The notes under the pieces are model-generated. The model worked only from the letters and a program-made list of their open reading frames with translations, searched no databases and was not told the DNA's origin. A stretch of 48,195 nt of DNA from Bacillota bacterium (GTDB lineage Bacteria; Bacillota_A; Clostridia; Lachnospirales; Lachnospiraceae). The position numbers and the translations under genes were made by a program. Numbering within the stretch: position 1 is the first letter of the stretch; each line of letters opens with the position of its first letter. The stretch spans positions 1-48,195 of the forward strand of contig JAEZSL010000372.1 of NCBI GenBank assembly GCA_023443925.1, read 5' to 3'. This document shows, one piece after another, positions 16,218 through 24,256 of the stretch.

Positions 16218-17264
16218 TTGAAGCAATCATTTATTGGCAATAATATCAACCGAATTACCGAAACGGTAAAAGATATTAAGGGAAAGATATTCACCAAAAA
16301 CAATGACTATATAGAGTGTTATGAAGCCAGCGAAAGTGCCGAAGTCAGGAAAATGGATACAGGCAGCATTCCGCCGTTTATTAACTTTGTGACCTTTAAC
16401 CGAATGGGGCTGACAATCAAAAATCTGAATAATCTCCTTGATTCTGATGAAGATTTCGAATTGCACATTATCGACTGTAATTCCAAAGATAACACCTGGG
16501 ATTTTATCCAGACCTTAGATGACAAAAGAATCAAATCCAAAACCCGTTTTACTTTAAATTTAGGCCCAATCTATCCGCTTAATTATAGTCTGACCAAAAG
16601 AAAGCCAGGACAGTATTTTATTACGGTAGACAGCGACACTTTTATCAAGACCAAGAATTGGATTTCCTGTTTTATGGAAGTTTTTGATGCTTTTCCGGAA
16701 GTCGGTGTACTTGGTGTTGTCAGGGATCACCCCTATCCGAGATATTTGCCGCCGGTTATAGCCAGGGAAAGAGGTAACGTAAACTACCTTCAGCTTAAAA
16801 ATGCCACAGTTGGAGTTGATCTGGATTTTGTACCCGGCCAGCTGCAATGCTTAAGGCCTGAGCTGATTGATCAGATTGGATACTGGAGTGAAGAAAACGG
16901 TTATGGGGATGCTGAAATCTCCCCCAGAGTAGTTCATTATACTAACTTTACAGCAGGATACCTGACTACAGTTGAAATAGATATGACCCAGTATATCGGC
17001 TGCAACCTGTGCGCGGGAAGAGATATATGTAAACTCAGTAAAAGTGTGAATTCCTGCTTTTCACTTAGCAAAGCTGCTAATTATAATGAATCATTTGTAA
17101 GAAAACATGGGTGGAAGTACCGTGAGACTTTTAAAGAGCTGGCAGAAGGAAAAAGGACTGCTTACTGCGCTTCCGTTCATGACCCGGAATCCCTGAAAAA
17201 TCATTATTATAATCATGTCTGGGCATCGGAAAATTTCGATTATTATATTAAGAATTCGAATTAA
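16218..17264 (+). CDS. GT2-type glycosyltransferase (paralogue 2)
   Basis: A 348-aa glycosyltransferase paralogous to those at 13460 and 17612. It has FVTFNRMGLTIKNLNNLL, HIIDCNSKDNTW, the DxD in ITVDSDTFIKT, VPGQLQCLRPELIDQIGYW and the shared CNLC-x5-C-x8-C cluster. It carries about 45 extra N-terminal residues compared with its paralogues (MKQSFIGNNINRITETVKDI and onward). The TTG at 16218 has AAAGGA upstream at a plausible distance; an internal ATG at 16353 would give the paralogues' length, so the start is uncertain. It lies 22 bp after the acyltransferase gene and ends the first operon of the island. Confidence 0.82.
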   Translation: MKQSFIGNNINRITETVKDIKGKIFTKNNDYIECYEASESAEVRKMDTGSIPPFINFVTFNRMGLTIKNLNNLLDSDEDFELHIIDCNSKDNTWDFIQTLDDKRIKSKTRFTLNLGPIYPLNYSLTKRKPGQYFITVDSDTFIKTKNWISCFMEVFDAFPEVGVLGVVRDHPYPRYLPPVIARERGNVNYLQLKNATVGVDLDFVPGQLQCLRPELIDQIGYWSEENGYGDAEISPRVVHYTNFTAGYLTTVEIDMTQYIGCNLCAGRDICKLSKSVNSCFSLSKAANYNESFVRKHGWKYRETFKELAEGKRTAYCASVHDPESLKNHYYNHVWASENFDYYIKNSN

Positions 17265-17298
17265 TAGCATAAATCACTTTAATGTACTTCCATTCAGT

Positions 17299-17397
17299 CA
17301 ATCCAGGCATAAAACACTTTCTCCGTTACAACAGACGAGGAACGGAATATAAGAGGAAGTTGTTTTATGCCCAAAATTTGAGGCAGCCTGGATTTTT
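17299..17397 (+). terminator. Structured terminator of the first glycan operon
   Basis: GGCATAAAACA (17306-17316) pairs with TGTTTTATGCC (17361-17371), with inner CCGTT/AACGG pairing. An overlapping outer stem AATCCAGG (17300-17307) and CCTGGATT (17387-17394) ends in TTTTT. The two stems share bases and so are alternatives, an arrangement seen in attenuators. The 347-bp gap holds no other supported element except the possible promoter at 17514. Confidence 0.55.
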
Positions 17398-17513
17398 CCT
17401 GTTGTCTCACTATAGAAAAGTCAGCCAAGCCACAGTTTTTTACTCCAGAAAACAACATTCAAGAAACTGTTTTAATAATTACTGTTTTTTGTCATTTTAT
17501 ATTCGATTTTGTA

Positions 17514-17540
17514 ACATTGGTTCTAGTAATACATAATATG
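17514..17540 (+). promoter_or_regulatory. Possible sigma-K type promoter before GT2 paralogue 3
   Basis: AC (17514-17515), 16 bp, then CATAATATG (17532-17540) against the consensus AC-N16/17-CATANNNTA: one mismatch in the last base. It lies 71 bp before the start codon. AT-rich sequence makes chance matches common. Confidence 0.35.
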
Positions 17541-17611
17541 AATATACCTAACAATATCAAGAATGATTAAAACTTATACTTGGAATTAACATATATATAT
17601 GGAGGAATTGT

Positions 17612-18511
17612 ATGACACCACCTTTAATCAGTTATTCTACCTTTCACAGAATGGGCCTGACTGTCAGGAATTTAAATTCATTATTAAGAACTACGGATGA
17701 TTTTGAACTCCATATCGTAGACAATAATTCCCAGGATAACACCTGGGACTACATTCAAAGTTTGAGTGACAGCCGTATCAAATCCCGTACCCGCTTTCCT
17801 ATAAACTTCGGTCCTATCTATCCAATTAATCTGAATTTGGCAAAAAGAAGACCTGACCAGTATTTTATCGTCCTGGAAAGTGATGTTTATTTATATGCTA
17901 CTGATTGGATCAGCCGTTTTATGAGAGTCTTTGAAACCTTTCCGGAAGTAGGCCTCCTTGGCGTGCCAAGGCCAATTCCCATGCCAGGATATGAACCTGA
18001 AGTAATAACCATGGAGAGGTACGGCGTAAGTTATAATCAATTAAAATATTGTGAGGTTGGATCTATCCGTGATTTCGTTCCCGGTCACTGCCAGTGCTTA
18101 AGACCTGAGCTGATTAATACAATTGGTTACTGGTGTGAGGAAAACGGTTATGGTGATGCTGAAATTTCAATACGAATTAATAAATACACCTCATATAAAG
18201 CAGGTCTAACCACCAATATTCCAATTGATCTGACCCAGACCATACCCTGCATAGCTTGTGAAGGCGCACACCTTTGTAATCTGGATAAAGTCACCAGAAC
18301 CTGCTTTGATATCAGAGACAGCAAATATAAGAATGTAAATTTCTCAGTTACAAACCGCTGGAAATACTTTGAATACTTTAATGAACTAAATCAAGGCAAA
18401 AGGACCGTATACTGCGCGTCCATCCATGACCCGTCATCTTACCTGAATCGTTTCTATCATATGGACTGGGCGTTAGAGAATTTCAATTATTATGCCTCCA
18501 ACGCAAATTAA
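17612..18511 (+). CDS. GT2-type glycosyltransferase (paralogue 3)
   Basis: A 299-aa paralogue of the enzymes at 13460 and 16218. It has YSTFHRMGLTVRNLNSLL, HIVDNNSQDNTW, VPGHCQCLRPELINTIGYW and the CIAC-x5-C-x8-C cluster. The DxD position reads IVLESDVYLY, so the first Asp is a Glu (ESD); metal binding may be altered but the second Asp remains. The start has GGAGGAATTGT before ATG. It is separated from the first operon by a structured terminator and may have its own promoter. It is followed by the GT4-like gene after 108 bp. Confidence 0.83.
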   Translation: MTPPLISYSTFHRMGLTVRNLNSLLRTTDDFELHIVDNNSQDNTWDYIQSLSDSRIKSRTRFPINFGPIYPINLNLAKRRPDQYFIVLESDVYLYATDWISRFMRVFETFPEVGLLGVPRPIPMPGYEPEVITMERYGVSYNQLKYCEVGSIRDFVPGHCQCLRPELINTIGYWCEENGYGDAEISIRINKYTSYKAGLTTNIPIDLTQTIPCIACEGAHLCNLDKVTRTCFDIRDSKYKNVNFSVTNRWKYFEYFNELNQGKRTVYCASIHDPSSYLNRFYHMDWALENFNYYASNAN

Positions 18512-18619
18512 GGAAAGATAAAGGTAACAGCTGCATAAGAAGAATGCTTTACAATATCAGACAGAATGCTGTAAATAAAATGCTCTGTCAAAACTATAGT
18601 AAGATTGGAGGGATAAGAC

Positions 18620-19717
18620 TTGGGAAAATTAACGATACTTGATGATTATTTTCCGAATCTGACAACGGGTTTTAGAATATCCGAATTTAATTATTATCTG
18701 GAGAGGTTTCCTGACAGTGAAGTTATTTCTACCAGATATGATGCACATTACCCTGAATATGTAGCTAACTATCCGCAATTTGCGGGCAGGGTGAAACCCT
18801 TTACACAGTTTGACTGGACCGGAGGTTCCACCTCACTGTACTATACCGTGTTTTTAGGGAATGCTTTTTCTTTCTACTTTATATATGACATGTTCCAAAA
18901 ACCCTTTATATTTGAATTATATCCAGGAGGCTCCTTTTGGCTCAATGATCCGGAAGTTGATGTTAAACTTGCTAAGGTTTTATTGTCACCGCTTCTGAAA
19001 AAGGTCATTGTTACTCAGAAAACGACCTATGACTATATTCTTAGCCGCGGATATGTATCTCCGGATAAAATCGCCTATATATACGGTTTGGTAACACATC
19101 CTCATTACTTCGGTTATACACCGCCCAAAAAGCATTATACAACAGAAAAACAAACCTTTGATATCTGTTTTGTAGCTCATAAATATATGGCTCAGGGTCT
19201 TGATAAAGGCTATCATATTTTTATTGATGTTTGTAAAAGGCTGATGAATCTGGCTCCGAACATTAATTTCCATGTAGTTGGTAATTTCGACAGATATGAA
19301 ATAGATACCTCCATTTTAGGGAGCAGAATTACATTTTATGGACTGAAAGACCATAAATTTTTCCCGGATTTTTATTCCGGTATGGATATTATTGTTTCAC
19401 CGAATGCCCCCTTCATTCTGATACCTGGTAAAAATTTTGATGGTTTTCCTACCGGCTGCTGTATCGATGCAGGTTTAAATGGTGTAGGAGTATTCTGCAC
19501 CGACCCGCTTAACCAGGATATTCATTTTGAGCACAGAAAAGACCTTTTTATAATAAACCTTGATCCGGCTGCCATAACGGAAAATATTATGGAATACTAC
19601 CGTGATCCCATAAAATTATACCAATTGTCCTCAAGCGGGCAGGCTAAATTCAGAGAAGTATTTAATTATGAAACACAGATGAGTCAGCGGGCTGCTGTTT
19701 TACAGCAATATATGTAG
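18620..19717 (+). CDS. GT4-like glycosyltransferase
   Basis: A 365-aa protein with the two-Rossmann (GT-B) pattern of group 1 glycosyltransferases. The N-terminal part holds LTILDDYFPNLTTGFRISEF and FELYPGGSFWLND; the C-terminal part has DICFVAHKYMAQGLDKGYHI, INFHVVGNF, ITFYGLKDHKFFPDFYSGMD and GFPTGCCIDAGLNGVGVFCT, which corresponds to the nucleotide-sugar binding GFPT/E-x7-E loop. The usual second Glu of the EX7E motif is not clear. Start is TTG with GGAGG 7 nt upstream. No signal peptide. It is the last glycosyltransferase of the island, before a terminator and the BclA-like gene. Confidence 0.78.
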   Translation: MGKLTILDDYFPNLTTGFRISEFNYYLERFPDSEVISTRYDAHYPEYVANYPQFAGRVKPFTQFDWTGGSTSLYYTVFLGNAFSFYFIYDMFQKPFIFELYPGGSFWLNDPEVDVKLAKVLLSPLLKKVIVTQKTTYDYILSRGYVSPDKIAYIYGLVTHPHYFGYTPPKKHYTTEKQTFDICFVAHKYMAQGLDKGYHIFIDVCKRLMNLAPNINFHVVGNFDRYEIDTSILGSRITFYGLKDHKFFPDFYSGMDIIVSPNAPFILIPGKNFDGFPTGCCIDAGLNGVGVFCTDPLNQDIHFEHRKDLFIINLDPAAITENIMEYYRDPIKLYQLSSSGQAKFREVFNYETQMSQRAAVLQQYM

Positions 19718-19765
19718 TCTTTTCCCGTAAAGATTAATTTTCTATTTCATATATTTATACACTAA

Positions 19766-19796
19766 CCTTCAGGTGTCAAACACCTGGAGGCTTTTT
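19766..19796 (+). terminator. Terminator after the GT4-like gene
   Basis: CCTTCAGGTG pairs with CACCTGGAGG (one G-U pair) around a 5-nt loop and is followed by CTTTTT. It lies 49 bp past the stop. Confidence 0.85.
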
Positions 19797-19947
19797 CAAT
19801 TCACTGGGTTACTAGCATTTCAACTCACCTCAATTTCAGCAAATATTACATTATTCGAACTATTTTGACAAAATCGAATATACTGTATTGTGGTTGTAAT
19901 AAGTTTTATCATCAGCCACTAATATTTACCGGAAAGGAGATGATACT

Positions 19948-20874
19948 ATGGCTACTTTGACACTTCAATCTAGTGCTACCACATTTGTATCAAGTTTATT
20001 AGCGGATATTAACCTATCATTCAGTGCAGTTATCGTTGTTGGAACTGACCCTGTATATCTGGACAGTATCAGTTTTTTAAAGTTTGATTTAGCATCAATA
20101 CCGGTTACCAACCTTACCAGTGCTACATTACGCCTTTTTGTATTCTCAAAAACAGGTGTAGCACCAAGCCCTATTGTTGTAAACCGTGTTACTTCAGATT
20201 TCGATATAAATACGGTAACCTACAACACAATGCCACCTTTTGTTCCCACCGGTTTATCTACTGACGTTACTACCAATGAGGTTCTTCAATATGTTGATAT
20301 TGATATTACAGACTTGGTGAATCAATGGCTTGCAGGTACTTTTCCGAATTACGGTATAGCACTTACCAACCCTGATGGAACTACTTCCGTTCACTTTGGA
20401 GGTAAACCGATCGGTCCGGAATGGGAACCCCTTTTAGTAGTCACCTATACAAACGGCGGCGGAGGTGTTCTGCAAGGCTACCAGGCACAGCTGCAAGGAA
20501 GTCCGGCCGCATTTATCGCCGATGGAGATAATGTTATTTTTGATACGGTAATTGCCGACCAGTCAGATAATGTTTCATATAATGCCGCAACTGGTGAATT
20601 TACTTTGACTGGTGCCGGTAATTATTTTATTAGCTGGTGGGTAACAACCGATGGTTCAACCGGACCGGTTAATATGGTATTTGGGGTACTTGTTAACGGT
20701 TCCACGGTTGCACTTGGCAATTCACCGATTGTAACCGGCCAGGTTAATGGTAATGCTTTTATTACGGTAGGTGACCTTCCGGTTACGGTAACGCTTACTA
20801 ACCTGACAGGAGCGGATGTACTATATGCCAATATTCCGGCACAAGCGAATATAACGATATTAACAGTAAGCTAA
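19948..20874 (+). CDS. DNRLRE domain protein with BclA-C-like jelly-roll; likely spore surface
   Basis: A 308-aa protein with no signal peptide, Cys or membrane segment. Residues 1-167 form a DNRLRE-type beta domain (FLKFDLASIPVTNLTSATLR, VTYNTMPPF, VDIDITDLVNQWLAG, NYGIALTNPDG, PLLVVTYT). A Gly linker (NGGGGVLQGYQAQ, about 169-181) leads to residues 180-308. These resemble the TNF-like C-terminal domain of exosporium glycoprotein BclA (VSYNAATGEFTLTGAGNYFI, VNMVFGVLVNGSTVALGNSP, ANITILTVS). Lack of a secretion signal fits mother-cell assembly onto spores. It is very rich in Thr, Ser, Asn, suited to glycosylation, and sits right after a glycosyltransferase island. Start has AAAGGAGATGAT upstream. 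Surface location is inference. Confidence 0.75.
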   Translation: MATLTLQSSATTFVSSLLADINLSFSAVIVVGTDPVYLDSISFLKFDLASIPVTNLTSATLRLFVFSKTGVAPSPIVVNRVTSDFDINTVTYNTMPPFVPTGLSTDVTTNEVLQYVDIDITDLVNQWLAGTFPNYGIALTNPDGTTSVHFGGKPIGPEWEPLLVVTYTNGGGGVLQGYQAQLQGSPAAFIADGDNVIFDTVIADQSDNVSYNAATGEFTLTGAGNYFISWWVTTDGSTGPVNMVFGVLVNGSTVALGNSPIVTGQVNGNAFITVGDLPVTVTLTNLTGADVLYANIPAQANITILTVS

Positions 20875-20888
20875 ATCCTACTGGTACC

Positions 20889-20924
20889 AGTAAAAGGAGC
20901 GGATGCAAATCCGCCCCTTTTACT
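20889..20924 (+). terminator. Hairpin terminator of the BclA-like gene
   Basis: AGTAAAAGGAGCGGAT (20889-20904) pairs with ATCCGCCCCTTTTACT (20909-20924) with one mismatch and a 4-nt loop. The palindrome ACTGGTACCAGT (20880-20891) overlaps its left arm. No long T-run follows; termination efficiency is uncertain. Confidence 0.65.
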
Positions 20925-21022
20925 ATTCGTTCGAGGGTTTATTCTCTTGGATATGAGTCCAAAACATATATATCATTTTTTGTCGAACATTGCCCAAAAT
21001 GCTTGTATTTTCCTGGTTAGAA

Positions 21023-21051
21023 TTGACATAGTATTTATTATATGATATATT
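21023..21051 (+). promoter_or_regulatory. Sigma-A promoter of the oadGB pair
   Basis: TTGACA (21023-21028), 17 bp, TATATT (21046-21051). It lies about 170 bp upstream of the OadG-like gene. The rest of the 347-bp gap shows nothing else. Confidence 0.75.
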
Positions 21052-21221
21052 TATGTTAATTAAATATCAAATTTTTCCGGTTGGCAGTTTATTTACTGTT
21101 TCAAGTTTTTAGCTTATAGGGTGGAGAGCTTATATGAAGTTCTTCGCCTTTTTTTATTGCATAGAAACTGTATCCTGTGCAATAAAACAAATACAATATT
21201 CTTTAGAAAGAGGTGATATAA

Positions 21222-21374
21222 ATGGCACTTGGCGAAAGTGTACTTGTTGCTTTATTCTGTATGGCAGTTGTCTTTGCCGTGCTTGGAATCCTGTGGGCAA
21301 TAATCCGATGTTTTTCCCTGATAATTTTAAGTATTGAGAAAAAGTCGAATTCAGGTTCTGAAAGATTGGAGTAA
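21222..21374 (+). CDS. OadG-like small sodium-pump subunit
   Basis: A 50-aa protein with one membrane helix near its N-terminus ([20 protein letters not shown], residues 7-26) and a charged tail ([13 protein letters not shown]). This is the pattern of the gamma subunit of sodium-translocating decarboxylases (OadG/GcdC-like): short, one helix, mostly hydrophobic, next to the beta subunit. AGAGGTGAT lies just upstream of the ATG. It ends 49 bp before the beta-subunit gene. The gene is very short, so the call rests on its position and helix pattern. Confidence 0.7.
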   Translation: MALGESVLVALFCMAVVFAVLGILWAIIRCFSLIILSIEKKSNSGSERLE

Positions 21375-21423
21375 TAAAGCTCTACTGTTACACGACATTA
21401 TAAAAATACGGGAGGATTATACT

Positions 21424-22563
21424 GTGCTTATTAATTCATTAACCAAATTATGGGAGGATTCCGGTTTCGTCGCTTTAACCTGGCAATCCCTCCTGATGTT
21501 ATTTGTTGCATGCCTGTTCATTTACCTTGCAATTGCTAAAAAATTTGAACCATTACTGCTTCTGCCCATTGCCTTTGGTATGCTGCTTGCCAATTTACCG
21601 CTTACCGGATTAATGGCAGAACCGGCCAGTTCCACTGAAGCCGGAGGACTTCTTTATTATCTTTATCTGGGGGTAAAAAAAGGAATATACCCCTCACTGA
21701 TATTTTTAGGCATTGGTGCAATGACCGATTTTGGTCCATTAATCGCCCGTCCCAGCAGCCTGCTAATTGGTGCCGGTTCCCAGTTTGGTATTGTAGTTGC
21801 TTTCATTATTGCTTCACTGATGAACTTTACCCCCCAGGAAGCTGCTTCTATCGGAATTATCGGAGGTGCGGACGGTCCTACCGCCATTTATCTGACCACC
21901 AGACTTGCTCCCCACCTGTTAGCTTCCATTGCAATTGCAGCCTATTCCTATATGGCCTTAATTCCATTAATACAGCCTCCTCTAATGAAATTACTTACTA
22001 CGGAAAAAGAGCGCAAAATTCAAATGACTCAGTTACGTAAGGTATCCAAACTAGAGAAAATCTGCTTTCCGGTGGTTGTATCGGTATTATGCATACTGCT
22101 GCTGCCCTCCGTTGCTCCTTTAATTGGTATGTTGATGCTAGGTAATCTTTTCCGCGAGTCCGGAGTAGTTGAGAGATTATCCGATACCGTACAAAATGCT
22201 TTGATTAATATCGTTACAGTCTTTCTTGGTTTGACCGTCGGTGCTACTGCGGTGGGTTCCGAATTTTTAAAACCCCAGACTCTTGGAATTATACTTCTCG
22301 GACTTATCGCCTTTATGTTCAGTACCGTAGGTGGATTGTTAATCGGTAAATTAATGTGCTGGGCTACCGGAGGAAAAATCAATCCGCTGATTGGCTCCGC
22401 CGGAGTATCCGCGGTTCCCATGGCGGCCCGTGTATCACAGGTAGAAGGACAGAAGGCTAATCCCGGAAACTATCTGTTAATGCATGCAATGGGTCCTAAT
22501 GTTGCAGGTGTAATCGGTTCTGCTGTGGCGGCAGGTATTCTTTTATCTCTGTTTGGCTCATAA
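21424..22563 (+). CDS. oadB: Sodium-pump decarboxylase beta subunit
   Basis: A 379-aa integral membrane protein of the OadB/GcdB/MmdB family, which couples biotin-carboxyl decarboxylation to sodium export. Recognisable are [20 protein letters not shown] at the N-terminus, [20 protein letters not shown], the ion-site segment [19 protein letters not shown], and the C-terminal [20 protein letters not shown] and [20 protein letters not shown]. About ten helices. The GTG at 21424 is preferred: GGGAGG lies 8 nt upstream and the sequence then starts like other beta subunits; the frame is open 30 codons further up. No biotin carrier or carboxyltransferase gene is nearby, so the catalytic subunits must be elsewhere. 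Confidence 0.92.
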   Translation: MLINSLTKLWEDSGFVALTWQSLLMLFVACLFIYLAIAKKFEPLLLLPIAFGMLLANLPLTGLMAEPASSTEAGGLLYYLYLGVKKGIYPSLIFLGIGAMTDFGPLIARPSSLLIGAGSQFGIVVAFIIASLMNFTPQEAASIGIIGGADGPTAIYLTTRLAPHLLASIAIAAYSYMALIPLIQPPLMKLLTTEKERKIQMTQLRKVSKLEKICFPVVVSVLCILLLPSVAPLIGMLMLGNLFRESGVVERLSDTVQNALINIVTVFLGLTVGATAVGSEFLKPQTLGIILLGLIAFMFSTVGGLLIGKLMCWATGGKINPLIGSAGVSAVPMAARVSQVEGQKANPGNYLLMHAMGPNVAGVIGSAVAAGILLSLFGS

Positions 22564-22594
22564 ATAAACACTTTTTAAGGAAGAATATTTTTGT

Positions 22595-22638
22595 AAAAAA
22601 CCTGGGCGGTAATAGCTAAATGACCGCCCAGGTTTTTT
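22595..22638 (+). terminator. Terminator of the oadGB pair
   Basis: AAAAAACCTGGGCGGT (22595-22610) pairs perfectly with ACCGCCCAGGTTTTTT (22623-22638). Confidence 0.92.
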
Positions 22639-22722
22639 ATAAGATCCCAGATATCCTGTATTTATTTTTTATTGTTTCAAGGCTGTTATGCCAGCCTAAT
22701 CAAGATAATATTTCATTTAATT

Positions 22723-22850
22723 GTTATTTTTAATTATTGTTATTATTAATCATTGTTATAATCTATTATTCTTATAATCAATTATTCCTATAGTCAATCC
22801 TTCTTATAATCAATTATTCTTTAAGTCAATCCTTCTTATAATTGATCATT
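22723..22850. repeat. Eight 16-bp tandem repeats
   Basis: Eight head-to-tail units of exactly 16 bp, such as CTTATAATCAATTATT (22771 and 22803, identical), CCTATAGTCAATCCTT and CTTTAAGTCAATCCTT. The last four or five alternate between two subtypes, giving a 32-bp super-period. It lies between the oadB terminator and the YvlB/D-like operon. There is no coding frame. The rest of this 520-bp gap is AT-rich with the inverted repeat and promoter listed separately. Confidence 0.85.
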
Positions 22851-22976
22851 CTTTTTGTTTTTGTCCAATTTGATTTACTGTTATTTATATCATAGTTTAT
22901 TAATTCTTCTTTGCTTTATTTATTTTTTACCCATGATTGAGATACACGCTTTATATATCCGATAAATTAATTGTTG

Positions 22977-23005
22977 AATTAATTATTTTAATCAAATAAT
23001 TAATT
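22977..23005. promoter_or_regulatory. 12-bp inverted repeat upstream of the promoter
   Basis: AATTAATTATTT (22977-22988) and AAATAATTAATT (22994-23005) around 5 bp. It lies 16 bp upstream of a -35 element and could be an activator or repressor site, though AT-rich dyads are common. Confidence 0.4.
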
Positions 23006-23020
23006 ATCTTAATATTAATA

Positions 23021-23049
23021 TTGACTATCTTAATATATAGGTGTATAGT
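23021..23049 (+). promoter_or_regulatory. Sigma-A promoter of the DUF2089-YvlD operon
   Basis: TTGACT (23021-23026), 17 bp, TATAGT (23044-23049), 35 bp before the first start codon. Confidence 0.75.
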
Positions 23050-23083
23050 AAAATTAATAAAATACATTAGGATGGTGATGACC

Positions 23084-23473
23084 ATGAAATACAAAGCGCC
23101 GGGCATATGTCCTGTTTGCGGCGAAAAGCTTACCATAACCAAATTAAGCTGTCCCAAGTGTTCCTCGGCCATTGAAGGTGATTTTCAGCCCTGTGAATTC
23201 TGTCGTCTCCCTGCAGAGGATCTTGATTTTGTAAAGGTATTCATTAAATGCCGGGGCAGCATCAAAGATGTAGAGAAGGAACTGGGTATTTCTTATCCGA
23301 CAGTCCGGGGTAAACTGGATACGGTGATTAAAAACCTGGGGTTTGAAGTCCCGGATAAGGAAACAGTCAGGGAGAACGAAGTTAAAAAGGCAGCCAGAAG
23401 TGATATATTGGAGCAGTTATCCTCCGGTGCTATAACACCGAAGGAAGCCACAGAAAAACTAAAAAATCTATAA
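23084..23473 (+). CDS. DUF2089 zinc-ribbon/helix-turn-helix protein
   Basis: A 129-aa DUF2089 protein. The N-terminus has two zinc-binding CxxC pairs (CPVCGEKL at about 9-16, CPKCSSAI at about 24-31) and a third (CEFCRLP). A sigma-70 region-4-like helix-turn-helix follows (FIKCRGSIKDVEKELGISYP, then TVRGKLDTVIKNLGF). The tail EQLSSGAITPKEATEKLKNL is the short helical domain shared with the next protein's N-terminus. I start at ATG 23084, with GGTGAT upstream. DUF2089 genes often precede YvlB-like envelope genes; it is the probable regulator of this four-gene operon. Confidence 0.88.
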   Translation: MKYKAPGICPVCGEKLTITKLSCPKCSSAIEGDFQPCEFCRLPAEDLDFVKVFIKCRGSIKDVEKELGISYPTVRGKLDTVIKNLGFEVPDKETVRENEVKKAARSDILEQLSSGAITPKEATEKLKNL

Positions 23474-23494
23474 TAATTTATAGGAGGTCTTATC

Positions 23495-23941
23495 ATGAAC
23501 GAACAGCTGAAGATATTAGAAATGATTGAAAAAGGTCAGATTACTGCCGTTGAAGGCTCGGAACTGTTAGAAGCTCTGAATACTGCCAAAGATACTGAAA
23601 CCGGATTGCCGGTCCAAACCTCTCCTGCCGTACTCAGACATAAATTTAAATATTTAAAAATAAGAGTGACCGCTGATAACAACTCCGTCAATGTTAATGT
23701 CAATATCCCCATACGCCTGCTGACCACCCTGGGCGAGATTGCCGGTAAAATGACCTCCATGGTACCGGTTGATGCACAAAGGAATATGGCAAGCAAAGGG
23801 ATTGATATTTCCAGCATTGATTTTGCCAAAATCATTGAAGAGTTAATAAACGGTACCTTAGACGATCCGGATATCGTGGATGTGGAAGCTTGGGATGAAG
23901 AACACAATGCCATGGTGAAGGTAAAAATATATGTGGAATAA
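23495..23941 (+). CDS. YvlB/LiaX N-terminal-like protein
   Basis: A 148-aa protein. The first 35 residues (QLKILEMIEKGQITAVEGSE, then LLEAL) are the SHOCT-like helical module found at the N-terminus of YvlB and LiaX, which are envelope-stress proteins. Residues about 48-148 are a beta-rich segment (KFKYLKIRVTADNNSVNVNV, IPIRLLTTLGEIA, DPDIVDVEAWDEEHNAMVKV). It is much shorter than full YvlB because the DUF4097 beta-helix is absent. Ribosome binding site AGGAGG. It overlaps the next gene by 11 bp. A sensing or signalling role at the envelope is inferred from family context. Confidence 0.75.
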   Translation: MNEQLKILEMIEKGQITAVEGSELLEALNTAKDTETGLPVQTSPAVLRHKFKYLKIRVTADNNSVNVNVNIPIRLLTTLGEIAGKMTSMVPVDAQRNMASKGIDISSIDFAKIIEELINGTLDDPDIVDVEAWDEEHNAMVKVKIYVE

Positions 23942-24239
23942 AACTTTTCATTTGATGTGGATTAAAATAGAATTTGGACAGAACAAAATTTCTAAGCTGC
24001 CTGTTCCGGTTCCTTTGTACATTATGGAAGAAATCTTTGATTGCATTCAGGATCTACTTACCGTCGCCTGTATATTTGCACCGGACGGAAAGATGAAAAA
24101 CACCCCTTATTCCATCCACAACCTGAAAGATATGGTGCAGATGGCTATAAAGCTATTCGGGTCATTAACCGGCGAGGAACCCTATGAGCTTGCAGATATA
24201 ACTGCCGAACACGTCAGAGTATCCATACAAATTCGTTAA
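23931..24239 (+). CDS. Hypothetical protein of the YvlB/D-like operon
   Basis: A 102-aa protein that I do not recognise. It starts inside the end of the previous gene (ATG at 23931, 11-bp overlap), so translation is probably coupled. It begins KTFHLMWIKIEFGQNKISKL, then has PVPLYIMEEIFDCIQDLLTV (amphipathic helix) and an ending like the previous protein (ITAEHVRVSIQIR). That similarity hints that it is a diverged relative of the beta-rich half of the preceding protein. No signal or membrane segment. Confidence 0.6.
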   Translation: MWNKTFHLMWIKIEFGQNKISKLPVPVPLYIMEEIFDCIQDLLTVACIFAPDGKMKNTPYSIHNLKDMVQMAIKLFGSLTGEEPYELADITAEHVRVSIQIR

Positions 24240-24256
24240 ACATACTGGAGGCAATC

